Assembly (NCBI GenBank): GCA_964639275.1
Contig: CAZXCQ010000096.1
Location: 1 to 20,527 of the forward strand
Origin: CAZXCQ01 sp964639275
Lineage (GTDB): Bacteria > Desulfobacterota > DSM-4660 > Desulfatiglandales > Desulfatiglandaceae
DNA length: 20,527 nt
Direction: 5' to 3'
The notes beneath the pieces are model-generated. The model saw only the letters and a program-made list of their open reading frames with translations. It did not search any database and had not been told where the DNA came from. The stretch's first letter is position 1. Each line of letters opens with the position of its first letter. Shown here piece after piece: positions 1 through 6,572 of this stretch. The position numbers and the translations under genes were made by a program.

Positions 1-143
1 GTACCGACATTCACATCGATATAAGTGGCGCCGGCTGCTGCCTGCTGTTGGGCCAGATCCACGAGCTTTTCTGCCTGGCGTTGTTCTATGATGTCGCGTA
101 CAGCCGAGCGGGTGGCGTTAATTTTTTCTCCTATAACAATCAT
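1..143 (-). CDS. Methyltetrahydrofolate:corrinoid methyltransferase, N-terminal part (cut by window edge)
   Basis: Only the first 47 codons are in the window. They begin MIVIGEKINATRSAVRDI and continue to AGATYIDVNVG, the opening beta-strand and first (beta/alpha) unit of pterin-binding TIM-barrel methyltransferases (AcsE/MtgA/MetH pterin domain, dihydropteroate-synthase fold). In that family this part starts with IGE(R/K)IN and reaches a conserved D-x-N in the folate site, here D-V-N. The inferred role is moving the methyl group between a corrinoid protein and tetrahydrofolate in the cytoplasm. The ATG at 143 has a strong Shine-Dalgarno (AAGGGAGG, 5 nt away) that overlaps the stop codon of the upstream MttB-family gene 11 nt away, so the two are one operon and probably coupled. 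A true dihydropteroate synthase is less likely given the neighbour. Confidence 0.85.
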   Translation of the reverse strand, partial: MIVIGEKINATRSAVRDIIEQRQAEKLVDLAQQQAAAGATYIDVNVG

Positions 144-154
144 GCAGTCCTCCC

Positions 155-1612
155 TTAGTCCATCAGGAAAGAGCGAATACCTGGGATTTCTTCAACGATG
201 CGGCGGCGCACATCCGGAGCAATATGCGATACCGGCTCGGCATCCAGGATGCTACGCGCTTTTTCCGAGGCACGCTGGCGGGCATCCTTGCCGCCAGCGG
301 CCAGCCAGATATCCCGGTTTTCCCGGTCGCTGAGCATTGGCATAAACTGCTCGGTACGCATGAACCGGCGGGTGTGCCGTGAGGAGACAAAATGGCCGGC
401 AGGGCCCACTTTCTGGATCTCGTCAAAGGCCAGGGTGGTCTCATCCACACGGATCCCCTCGACCGCTCGCATCACCATGCCGATGATCTCATTGTCGATG
501 ACCAGTTTATCAAAAGAGGCGGTCATGCAGAATTCCAGAAAACCGGCCGCATCATGAATAAAGTTGCCGCCGGCCAGGGCCACCATCAGATTGGTCAGGG
601 CGGATTCGTACCCGGCCTGGGCATCGTTGACCTTAGCATCGGACATGCCGGCGGTAGCATAGATCGGCAGTTCGTAGAACTGGGCCATCTGGGAGGCAGC
701 CGCATTGAGCAGCCCCATTTCTATGGCCCCTGCCAGATATTTCATATCGCGCAGATCGGTGATCGAAGAGATGCAGCCGAACAAGACCGGTGTGCCGGGG
801 TTGACCAGCTGGGCCAACATCACACCGGTCAGTGTGTCCACACAGTCAACCACCAGGTTGCCGGCCAGGGTGATGGGGGCGGTGGCGCCGCACAGCGGTT
901 CGGCGGGCACGACCAGCGGGATGTTGTTTTGGGCAACTTCAATGGCCAGACAACCGTATTCTTCATCCAGTTTGAACGGGCTGATGATGCAGGCCACCAT
1001 GGAGATAAAGGGCCGCTGCCGCAAGGCCTCGGCCGATCCGGCGATCATTTCGGCCATCCTGATGACATTGCGGACACCCTCGACGGTGTAAACACCGCCC
1101 ATGATATGTTTTTTGGTACGGTTGAGCGCAGCACCGAAACGATTCACATCGACGTCTTCGCGGTCGACGTCGTGGGGAAAAATATTGAGCATGTAGAAAT
1201 GGATGTTTTCCAGTGCGTCAACCAGCCGGGCCATGTTCATAATATCGCACAATTCGGAACGGCGGTTGTCATCAGAGCCCGGGTCCTGGACATTTAGCGC
1301 TGTACCGCCTGTTCCCAAATAAACCCGGGTACCGCCGATCTCGCAGTCCAAAGACCCGTCGGGCTCACGCCCGCACAGATTGACCACAGAGGGCACCTGC
1401 TTGATGAGATCCATGACCATGGCCTCTTCGAATCTGGCGATACGCAAACCGCTATCCACCTTTGCCCCGGCCTTCTTAAAAATTTCCAAAGCGTCATCAT
1501 GGTTCACCTGAACGCCAACCTCCGAAAAGACGCGGAGTACAGTCCGGTGGATCTGTTCTATCTCGCTATCTGTCAACGGCCGATAGCGGCCGCTTTGCAG
1601 ACCTTTACGCAT
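155..1612 (-). CDS. Non-pyrrolysine MttB-family (trimethylamine/betaine methyltransferase-like) protein
   Basis: This is a 485-residue protein of full family length, with the (beta/alpha)8 barrel of MttB-type corrinoid methyltransferases. These take a methyl group from a quaternary or tertiary amine (trimethylamine, glycine betaine, carnitine, proline betaine) and pass it to a cognate corrinoid protein. The frame has no in-frame amber codon. At about residue 327, in the motif GMSDAK before VNDAQAGYES, a lysine sits where I expect pyrrolysine (about residue 334) in genuine trimethylamine MttB, so this belongs to the non-Pyl branch whose characterised member demethylates glycine betaine. The substrate cannot be read from the sequence. 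A GTG at 1621 opens the frame, but the AAAGGAGAG box is 8 nt from the ATG at 1612 and almost touches the GTG, so the ATG is chosen. It is followed after 11 nt by the folate methyltransferase gene. No corrinoid-protein gene is visible. Confidence 0.9.
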   Translation of the reverse strand: MRKGLQSGRYRPLTDSEIEQIHRTVLRVFSEVGVQVNHDDALEIFKKAGAKVDSGLRIARFEEAMVMDLIKQVPSVVNLCGREPDGSLDCEIGGTRVYLGTGGTALNVQDPGSDDNRRSELCDIMNMARLVDALENIHFYMLNIFPHDVDREDVDVNRFGAALNRTKKHIMGGVYTVEGVRNVIRMAEMIAGSAEALRQRPFISMVACIISPFKLDEEYGCLAIEVAQNNIPLVVPAEPLCGATAPITLAGNLVVDCVDTLTGVMLAQLVNPGTPVLFGCISSITDLRDMKYLAGAIEMGLLNAAASQMAQFYELPIYATAGMSDAKVNDAQAGYESALTNLMVALAGGNFIHDAAGFLEFCMTASFDKLVIDNEIIGMVMRAVEGIRVDETTLAFDEIQKVGPAGHFVSSRHTRRFMRTEQFMPMLSDRENRDIWLAAGGKDARQRASEKARSILDAEPVSHIAPDVRRRIVEEIPGIRSFLMD

Positions 1613-1656
1613 AATGATCACTCTCCTTTAGGTCCAAATATTTCATCGATCTGTTG

Positions 1657-2343
1657 TTAATTGCTTCGGCGGGCGATACAGCCGCGCTTGGCGCATGTGT
1701 TGCATGGGTTGTACGCCGGGTCTGTGGCTTCGACTTCCGGCGGGAGCAGGCCAAAGAGGCCAGATACGGATTTACGAGGTGACATCAAACAGCTGTCGTT
1801 CAATGCCACATGCAGGTTGTCCGCATCGGCAAAAAGCTTAAACAGCGGACGCTGTTGCTGGATAGGCCAGTCACAATAACCCGGACTGAACCGCAAGGTA
1901 ACCGCGGAATTTTTTTCAGCCTGACGCCGCGCCATACGCCGGTAGAATTGCTCTACGATGTTCTCTGCCGACATCGATCCCATGGCATCAAGCACATAGG
2001 CGTTTGCGTAACGCTTGCGTTGCATGAGCTGCTGCACTTTCATTTCCACGGCCGGCCCCACGGTGGCTACGAAACAGCAGACCGCTTCGGCTTTGGCCAA
2101 AGCCTTGGCTAACTTCCGGCTCTTAAAACGGGTGCCATCGGCGAGGCAAATCAGGCTGGAGTTCACTTCCAACAGCTCCAGAATGCGATAGACGAGTTGC
2201 GGTTTCAGCATCCTCTGGAGCTCTTCAGTCAACAGGTCGACGCGCCGGAGCGATGCCGGCGATACGCACCGTCCCTGTTTGGCGCCCAGCAGGCGCAGTA
2301 CTTTTTCGGTATCAAATGCTTTTTGGAAGTTTTCCAGTATCAT
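1657..2343 (-). CDS. Stand-alone MetH reactivation-domain-like protein (corrinoid/methionine synthase activation)
   Basis: This 228-residue protein resembles the C-terminal AdoMet-binding activation domain of cobalamin-dependent methionine synthase, but as a separate polypeptide. The signature is RFSPGYCDWP (residues 151-160), which keeps the R-x4-Y pair used for AdoMet binding in MetH (RxxPGYxxxP), followed by a segment ending S-V-S-G-L (residues 192-196), as in the MetH domain. The C-terminus adds Cys214, Cys217 and Cys222, a C-x2-C-x4-C group MetH lacks that could bind a metal or Fe-S centre. The inferred role is reductive remethylation of inactivated Co(II) corrinoid, either for a split methionine synthase or for the adjacent MttB system. 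The start follows the stop of the ahcY remnant by 2 nt, so it was once coupled to ahcY. About 45 nt separate it from the next gene downstream. The product family is clear; its partner is not. Confidence 0.82.
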   Translation of the reverse strand: MILENFQKAFDTEKVLRLLGAKQGRCVSPASLRRVDLLTEELQRMLKPQLVYRILELLEVNSSLICLADGTRFKSRKLAKALAKAEAVCCFVATVGPAVEMKVQQLMQRKRYANAYVLDAMGSMSAENIVEQFYRRMARRQAEKNSAVTLRFSPGYCDWPIQQQRPLFKLFADADNLHVALNDSCLMSPRKSVSGLFGLLPPEVEATDPAYNPCNTCAKRGCIARRSN

Positions 2344-2345
2344 GC

Positions 2346-2765
2346 CTAATCCCTGTAGTGATCGGGTCTAAATGGATTATCCACCGGGACGTCAATGTAG
2401 CCGGCCTGTTTATCGGTTATCTTTGTGAGATGGGCTCCCAGTTTATCCAGGTGCAGCCTGGCCACCTCTTCATCCCATTCCGTGGGCAAGGTATCCCCAC
2501 CAATCCTGCGGTGCTGGGTCCACGGGCCGATCTGGGCCAGGGTCTGGTTGGTGAAGGGGGCTTGATGTTGAACTTTTCGCTGACCGGCCATGCCATCAGG
2601 CGGTCGATCTGGATTTCGTTGTCGAGGCGGTTTTACCGGCCGTCATGATGCCGCCGGCGCACTTGATGCCCTCCACCAGGGATTCCCGGCACCCGCAAAT
2701 ATTGTCGAACTTACTTTTGGTGACCGAGTCATTGACGCTGATGGCTGGCATCAGCAAAAGGACCG
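2346..2765 (-). pseudogene. ahcY: Decayed S-adenosylhomocysteine hydrolase, three frames, NAD domain deleted
   Basis: Three AhcY pieces follow in order but in three frames. (1) About 2765-2625 reads PAISVNDSVTKSKFDN, then GCRESLVEGIK and MTAGKT, the segment leading into the NAD site. (2) About 2623-2557 reads DNEIQIDRL then EKFNIKP, matching the family's HFDNEI and NIKPQ region. (3) 2591-2346 reads FTNQTLAQIGPW, then WDEEVARLHLDKLGAHLT and VPVDNPFRPDHYRD, the C-terminal tail including the K/R-P-x-H-Y-R end. The family is normally 430-470 residues; roughly 135 remain. The Rossmann NAD-binding domain (GxGxxG) between pieces 1 and 2 and about 35 residues between pieces 2 and 3 are missing, as is the N-terminal substrate domain. 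It cannot make active enzyme. The intact C-terminal codons run to a TAG 2 nt before the reactivation-domain gene, showing an earlier ahcY-activator operon that links the cluster to the SAM/homocysteine cycle. Confidence 0.88.
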
Positions 2766-3089
2766 CGCTGGACAAGAGAACCGGTGGGATTGACTCTCTA
2801 ACTGAGTGAGCCACGTCCTCCGCGCGTGGTCAGAGATAATTGGCTTTGCCTGGAAAAACTGTCAGACTATTGGAGTCCTGTCATTGAAAGCAAATAAGAC
2901 ATTGAGACCTTCAATTCTTTCTAAGGCCATTTAACAGCTTTGAGATCTACCCTAACTCTTTACAAGTTGAGTAAATATGCGCTTATTGGCATTCCCCCTT
3001 AACTCGGTCAACCCCATTTTTTTGGGTTTATCATAAGCCCCAAAACAATAAGTCCTTGATTATAGGGATATTTCCCAATCCCACATCTT
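2766..3089. other. Non-coding stretch between two gene remnants
   Basis: No open frame or recognisable protein piece is visible on either strand. A short hairpin (AACCC at 3010-3014 with GGGTT at 3024-3028, T-rich loop) is present, but it lacks the shape of a good terminator. The likely reading is scar DNA left where the 3' part of the methyltransferase-like gene and the 5' part of ahcY were lost. Confidence 0.4.
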
Positions 3090-3378
3090 GATGAAAAAGC
3101 TGTCCATGGGCACAGGGAGATCTTCCACGCCAGGAAGGGTTTACAGACACTTCTCAACCAGATCCGACATGACATCGATCCGACTCTTTATAGACCACGG
3201 TCGGACCTTCTGACTCAAATTTTCGGAAGGTGTCCTATAATTCCGGTCGTTCATAGCCGACGCCAAGGTTTTCCAGCATCCACAAGGCGTCCTGGTGCAC
3301 CTGGAAAGGCATTTCGACGGTATCTTTACCCAATAAATCGCTGGATTCATCCACTTGTTCTTTGTTCAATCCTTTCAT
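3090..3378 (-). pseudogene. Remnant of the 5' end of a second MttB-type methyltransferase gene
   Basis: From an ATG at 3378 the minus strand reads MKGLNKEQVD, later MPFQVHQDALWMLENLGVGY and ERPEL, then a TAG stop at 3237-3235. The same frame continues DTFRKFESEGPTVVYK. A shift to the next frame gives RIDVMSDLVEKCL, a stop, then LPGVEDLPVPMDSFFI. Joined, these look like the first 90-100 residues of an MttB-family protein, whose N-terminus has an 'ALxxLExxGV' helix and whose next section has an 'LVEKCLxxVPGVxDLxVPxDSFFI' style segment. I rely on memory of the family for this, so the identification is tentative. The gene is broken by a stop codon, a frameshift, a second stop and loss of the remaining four fifths. 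The early TAG is at codon 48, far from the Pyl site, so readthrough as pyrrolysine would not rescue it. Confidence 0.5.
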
Positions 3379-3422
3379 AGCCGTGGCCCATGTTCACTTC
3401 AGCAATAATATTTTTAATTCAA

Positions 3423-3452
3423 ATAGTTGCATACCAACTAACTTGTTGTCAA
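3423..3452 (-). promoter_or_regulatory. Promoter with MarR-type operator upstream of the methyltransferase remnant
   Basis: A perfect 6-bp inverted repeat, TAGTTG-catac-CAACTA (3424-3440), has the dyad form typical of MarR-family operators. On the minus strand a consensus -35 TTGACA (3452-3447) stands 17-18 bp from a weak -10 (CAACTA at 3429-3424 or AACTAT at 3428-3423), so the repeat fills the spacer and overlaps the -10. That is the expected layout for repression. It lies about 45 nt upstream of the ATG at 3378, and the only MarR gene in the window starts at 4059. Confidence 0.5.
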
Positions 3453-3460
3453 GTTTTTTT

Positions 3461-3489
3461 TTGACAAATTGATTTAGTTCAAATATCAT
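3461..3489 (+). promoter_or_regulatory. Plus-strand sigma-70-like promoter, back to back with the minus one
   Basis: TTGACA at 3461-3466, a 17-bp spacer and TATCAT at 3484-3489 make a good sigma-70 match. Its -35 is one half of the palindrome TTGTCAA (3446-3452) N8 TTGACAA (3461-3467); the other half is the -35 of the minus-strand promoter. No plus-strand gene follows: transcription would run antisense into the 3' end of the MarR gene. Activity is unproven. Confidence 0.35.
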
Positions 3490-3558
3490 GAGAATCTTTG
3501 TAATTGAACCTGAATTTGCCAAAACAAAGGGGGTGGACTAAAGGCATGCTTACTCTCT

Positions 3559-4059
3559 TTAAGGTGAGTCTACCTCGAGGTCTTGAACGTCCAGCATGCT
3601 GGTCAATGTGTTGAGGGCGCGAAAAATTCGCTCTTTTTCGTCCTCGGACAGCTTTTTTAGCCCATTGACGATTTTCTGCTGGATCGGTGGGGGGGCGTTT
3701 ACGGTCAGATCGATACCTAAGTCTGTCAGTTGTACGGTAATTATGCGTCTATCCCGGGTATTTCTGGATCTGGATACCAGGCCTTTCTGTTCAAGGCGGT
3801 CAACGACCCCGGTCACGGTACTGGACTGGACCATCATGTGCCTGGCGATCTGGGACGGCGGTAAAGGACCATTTTCATATAGTGCCAAAAGGCAATTGAG
3901 CTGGGCCGCGCTTATCTGATATTTCTTGTTCAGTTCCTTTGTGTATAGCTCTGCTGCCTGGATCAGTCTGCGGATGGCAAAGATGATCTCTTTGGTGTGG
4001 TCTCGCAGTGCTTCTTGATTTTGAGGCTGAATACGGTCCAGATGACCCTCGTTCAGCAT
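3559..4059 (-). CDS. MarR-family transcriptional regulator
   Basis: The protein has 166 residues, typical for the family, with a winged helix-turn-helix in the middle. The region from ISAAQLNCLLAL through PPSQIARHMMVQSSTVTGVV (recognition helix, about residues 68-87) leads to DRLEQKGLVSRSRNTRDRR and the wing IITVQLTDLG. Helices at both ends form the dimerisation part. It probably binds small dyads as a dimer and is released by a ligand. It is transcribed away from the betaine-class ABC importer with about 165 bp between the start codons, which suggests it controls that importer; related MarR proteins control ectoine and osmolyte genes in other bacteria. GGAGG lies 8 nt before the ATG. The ligand is unknown. 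Confidence 0.9.
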   Translation of the reverse strand: MLNEGHLDRIQPQNQEALRDHTKEIIFAIRRLIQAAELYTKELNKKYQISAAQLNCLLALYENGPLPPSQIARHMMVQSSTVTGVVDRLEQKGLVSRSRNTRDRRIITVQLTDLGIDLTVNAPPPIQQKIVNGLKKLSEDEKERIFRALNTLTSMLDVQDLEVDSP

Positions 4060-4094
4060 TCAATTGACCTCCGGGAGGAAGACCCTTCCAAGAA

Positions 4095-4165
4095 AATGTT
4101 TGAATTGAAACTATTCAGTCTATATATTATCATAGTTGAAGCATTATAGGCAACAAAAAAATGCG
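4095..4165. promoter_or_regulatory. Divergent promoter/operator region between the MarR gene and the ABC importer
   Basis: On the plus strand, TTGAAT (4100-4105), 17 bp and TATATT (4123-4128) form a plausible promoter for the importer, leaving a leader of about 90 nt. On the minus strand, TTGCCT followed after 16 bp by GATAAT forms a candidate MarR-gene promoter over the same DNA. The dyad AACTAT (4109-4114) / ATAGTT (4132-4137) is centred at 4123 and covers the -10 regions of both, so one bound regulator could act on both genes. The half-sites resemble, but do not equal, the TAGTTG dyad at 3424. Confidence 0.4.
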
Positions 4166-4224
4166 GGCTGACGACGACAGCGCGATTTTTTGGAAACACT
4201 TTACTGTGAATTAGAATAGATACC

Positions 4225-4983
4225 ATGATCCAGCTGATTGATGTGTCAAAGACATTCGACCAAGGGCGCACCTATGCGGTGAGGCACCTGTCCTTCAGGG
4301 TTGAGAAAGGAGAGACCGTTGTTCTTCTCGGATCCTCTGGATGCGGCAAAACGACTACCCTCAAGATGGTTAATCGGTTGATTGAGGCCTCTGAGGGTGT
4401 CATCGAGGTCAATGGCAGGGACGTAATGGCCCAGGACCCGGTGGATCTGCGTCGCGGAATAGGCTATGTGTTTCAGGGAATCGGCCTATTCCCCCAGATG
4501 ACCGTTGAACAAAATGTGGGAGTCATACCTCGTCTCCTGGGGTGGGCATCCAAAAAAATAAGGGAACGTACCGAGGAACTGCTGACCCTGGTGGGGCTTC
4601 AGCCCGAAGAGTATGCCCACCGATTTCCAGATGAGCTGTCCGGAGGGCAGCAGCAGAGAGTGGGGGTGGCCCGAGCCCTTGCCTCGGACCCCGCGTATCT
4701 TCTCATGGATGAACCCTTTGGTGCCCTCGATGCCCTGACCCGTGAGACGCTTCAGCAAGAACTCCTGACGCTCAAAAAGCGGCTCAATAAAACCATTGTA
4801 TTTGTGACGCACGACATCTTTGAGGCGCTTCTGATTGGGGATCGGATCGCCGTTCTCCACCAGGGAAATCTCGAACAAATCGCGACGAAGAAGGAAATCT
4901 TAGGGGCCCCTGCCACTGAGTTTGTGGGTGATCTCTTTGCCAAACCGGCGAGACAACTCGCTGCTGCAAAGGAGATGCTATGA
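4225..4983 (+). CDS. ABC importer ATP-binding protein, glycine betaine/choline (ProV/OpuCA) class
   Basis: The 252-residue ATPase has every core motif: Walker A GSSGCGKTT (36-44), Q-loop Gln84, signature LSGGQQQR (138-145), Walker B YLLMDEP (158-164) with the D-loop GALD, and the switch His196 in FVTHD. The RRGIGYVFQGIGLFPQMTVE stretch is typical of quaternary-amine importers. It ends soon after the nucleotide-binding domain and has no C-terminal CBS pair, so it lacks the ionic-strength sensor of OpuA/OpuCA and resembles the short, non-osmotic branch. That fits nutrient uptake better than osmoprotection (inference). The stop overlaps the start of the permease gene by 4 nt (ATGA). The start has only a weak ribosome site, and the MIQLIDVSKTF opening fits the family. 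Confidence 0.92.
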   Translation: MIQLIDVSKTFDQGRTYAVRHLSFRVEKGETVVLLGSSGCGKTTTLKMVNRLIEASEGVIEVNGRDVMAQDPVDLRRGIGYVFQGIGLFPQMTVEQNVGVIPRLLGWASKKIRERTEELLTLVGLQPEEYAHRFPDELSGGQQQRVGVARALASDPAYLLMDEPFGALDALTRETLQQELLTLKKRLNKTIVFVTHDIFEALLIGDRIAVLHQGNLEQIATKKEILGAPATEFVGDLFAKPARQLAAAKEML

Positions 4984-6572
4984 CAGGCATCGGCGCCTTT
5001 TTCGGTTACGTCTCAGAGCGTCTACCAGAGCTCTGGCTGAGGACCGGTGAGCACCTTATGTTGACCGGTTGCTCCACAAGCGCAGCGATAGTGATCGGCG
5101 TGCCTTTGGGGGTCCTTCTCTTTAAGGCCCGCTGGCTGCGTAACCCTGCCATGGGTGCCGTTGGAATTCTTCAGACCATACCGAGTCTGGCCATGCTGGT
5201 GTTGCTGCTGGCCCTACTCAAAAAGATCGGGGTTCTGCCTGCCCTGGTTGCCCTGACGCTTTACGCCCTGCTGCCCATTGTCCGCAACACGCTCACCGGG
5301 CTTCTGGGGGTATCCCCTGAGGTGATGGAGGCGGCACGGGGGATTGGCATGACCGAATATCAGCAGCTCAGAATGGTCCGCATCCCTTTGGCAACACCCA
5401 TCGTCGTGGCAGGTATTCGAACAGCCGCCGTGGTGGGAGTGGGGATTGCCACCCTTTCTGCCTTTATCGGGGCCGGCGGGTTGGGTCAGTTTATCAATCG
5501 CGGTCTCGCCCTCTCAAACACCAAGTTGATCCTGCTTGGCGCGATCCCTGCGGCACTGCTTGCCCTCATCGTGGATTTCTCGATCGGGGCCTTTGAATGG
5601 GGCTTGCGGCCACAAAGAAAGATAGCGCGAAAGAACTCGGAAAAGATCCTGAGGCCTGTTGCGCTGATGATACCTTTGGTATTGATCTTTTTCGCGATCA
5701 TTTCATACTTTACAAGGCCATCTGCTGGACCTGGACAGGCAGCACTTTCAAATATCGAGACCAGGACAGTCCGGATCGGGACCAAGAATTTTACTGAACA
5801 GTTGATCCTTGGGGAAATAATGGCTCAGTTGATCGAGGCCAGGACCGAATTGAGCGTGGAACGGCGCTTTAACCTGGGAGGGACCATGATCTGTCACGGT
5901 GCCCTGGTAAATGGCGAGATCGATCTATATGCCGAATATACGGGAACCGCCCTGACAGCAATTCTCAAAAGACCGGTTGTAACGAATCCTGAAGAGGCAT
6001 TTCGCCTGGTTTCGGAGGCCTACCTGGAGGGCTTTGGCCTCAGATGGCTCGGGCCTTTTGGATTCAACAATACCTATACCATCACCGTGCGGTCTGGCGA
6101 AGCAGATCGAAGGGGATGGGCGAAGATCACTGACTTGAAAGAGGCTGCGCAGACCCTCAGGGCTGGTTTTACAGCTGAATTTGCAGAAAGGCCTGATGGT
6201 TATCCCGGACTTCGCAGGGTCTATGGTTTGTCATTCAACGAGATCCTGGATCTTGATCCATCGCTCATGTACGAGGCCCTTTCAAAGGGAGAAGTGGACG
6301 TGATCTGCGCCTTTGCCACAGACGGTCGCATTGCGGCATACCATCTCACGCCGTTACAAGACGATCAGAAGTTTTTTCCCCCTTACCAGGCCGCGCCTGT
6401 GATTAGAAAAGAAATCCTCGAAGAACACCCGGAACTGGGCGAGGTCCTTTCCGTTCTTGAGGGTCTTATCGATGATGCTACCATGCAGCGGCTGAATCTG
6501 GAAGTCGATGGAAAGAAGAAGCCCCCCTCTGAAGTGGCCAGAACCTTCCTAAAATCCAAAAGGCTTCTCTGA
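4980..6572 (+). CDS. Fused ABC permease and substrate-binding protein for quaternary amines
   Basis: The 530-residue protein joins two functions. Residues 1-240 form a ProW/OpuCB-type permease with about six membrane helices and the cytoplasmic coupling loop MEAARGIGMTEYQQLRMVRI that contacts the ATPase. Residues about 265-530 form an OpuAC/ProX-type binding domain: VRIGTKNFTEQLILGEIM, then LYAEYTGTAL and FGFNNTYTITV, then the second-lobe sections (FNEILDLDPSLMYEAL, FFPPYQAAPVIR). The YAEYTGT tyrosines and other aromatics suit a cation-pi cage for a trimethylammonium group. A last membrane helix (about 225-245, LMIPLVLIFFAIISYF) holds the binding domain on the outer face, so no free periplasmic protein is needed. 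The overlap with the ATPase gene and the shared promoter make a two-gene unit. Substrate (betaine, choline, carnitine) is undetermined. Confidence 0.92.
   Translation: MTGIGAFFGYVSERLPELWLRTGEHLMLTGCSTSAAIVIGVPLGVLLFKARWLRNPAMGAVGILQTIPSLAMLVLLLALLKKIGVLPALVALTLYALLPIVRNTLTGLLGVSPEVMEAARGIGMTEYQQLRMVRIPLATPIVVAGIRTAAVVGVGIATLSAFIGAGGLGQFINRGLALSNTKLILLGAIPAALLALIVDFSIGAFEWGLRPQRKIARKNSEKILRPVALMIPLVLIFFAIISYFTRPSAGPGQAALSNIETRTVRIGTKNFTEQLILGEIMAQLIEARTELSVERRFNLGGTMICHGALVNGEIDLYAEYTGTALTAILKRPVVTNPEEAFRLVSEAYLEGFGLRWLGPFGFNNTYTITVRSGEADRRGWAKITDLKEAAQTLRAGFTAEFAERPDGYPGLRRVYGLSFNEILDLDPSLMYEALSKGEVDVICAFATDGRIAAYHLTPLQDDQKFFPPYQAAPVIRKEILEEHPELGEVLSVLEGLIDDATMQRLNLEVDGKKKPPSEVARTFLKSKRLL

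Noticed and set aside
392..1297. Long plus-strand open frame (301 codons) opposite the MttB-family gene
   Set aside because: Antisense shadow of a strongly supported methyltransferase. No ribosome site, and a His/Gln/Gly-rich composition typical of reversed coding DNA.
2590..2793. Plus-strand open frame over the ahcY remnant
   Set aside because: The minus strand there gives AhcY motifs in order, so the plus frame is a shadow.
3235..3237. TAG read as pyrrolysine in the MttB-like remnant
   Set aside because: Position 48 is far from the Pyl site of the family, and downstream frameshift and stops show decay.
4486..4878. 130-codon minus-strand frame opposite the ABC ATPase
   Set aside because: Shadow of a gene with complete ATPase motifs.
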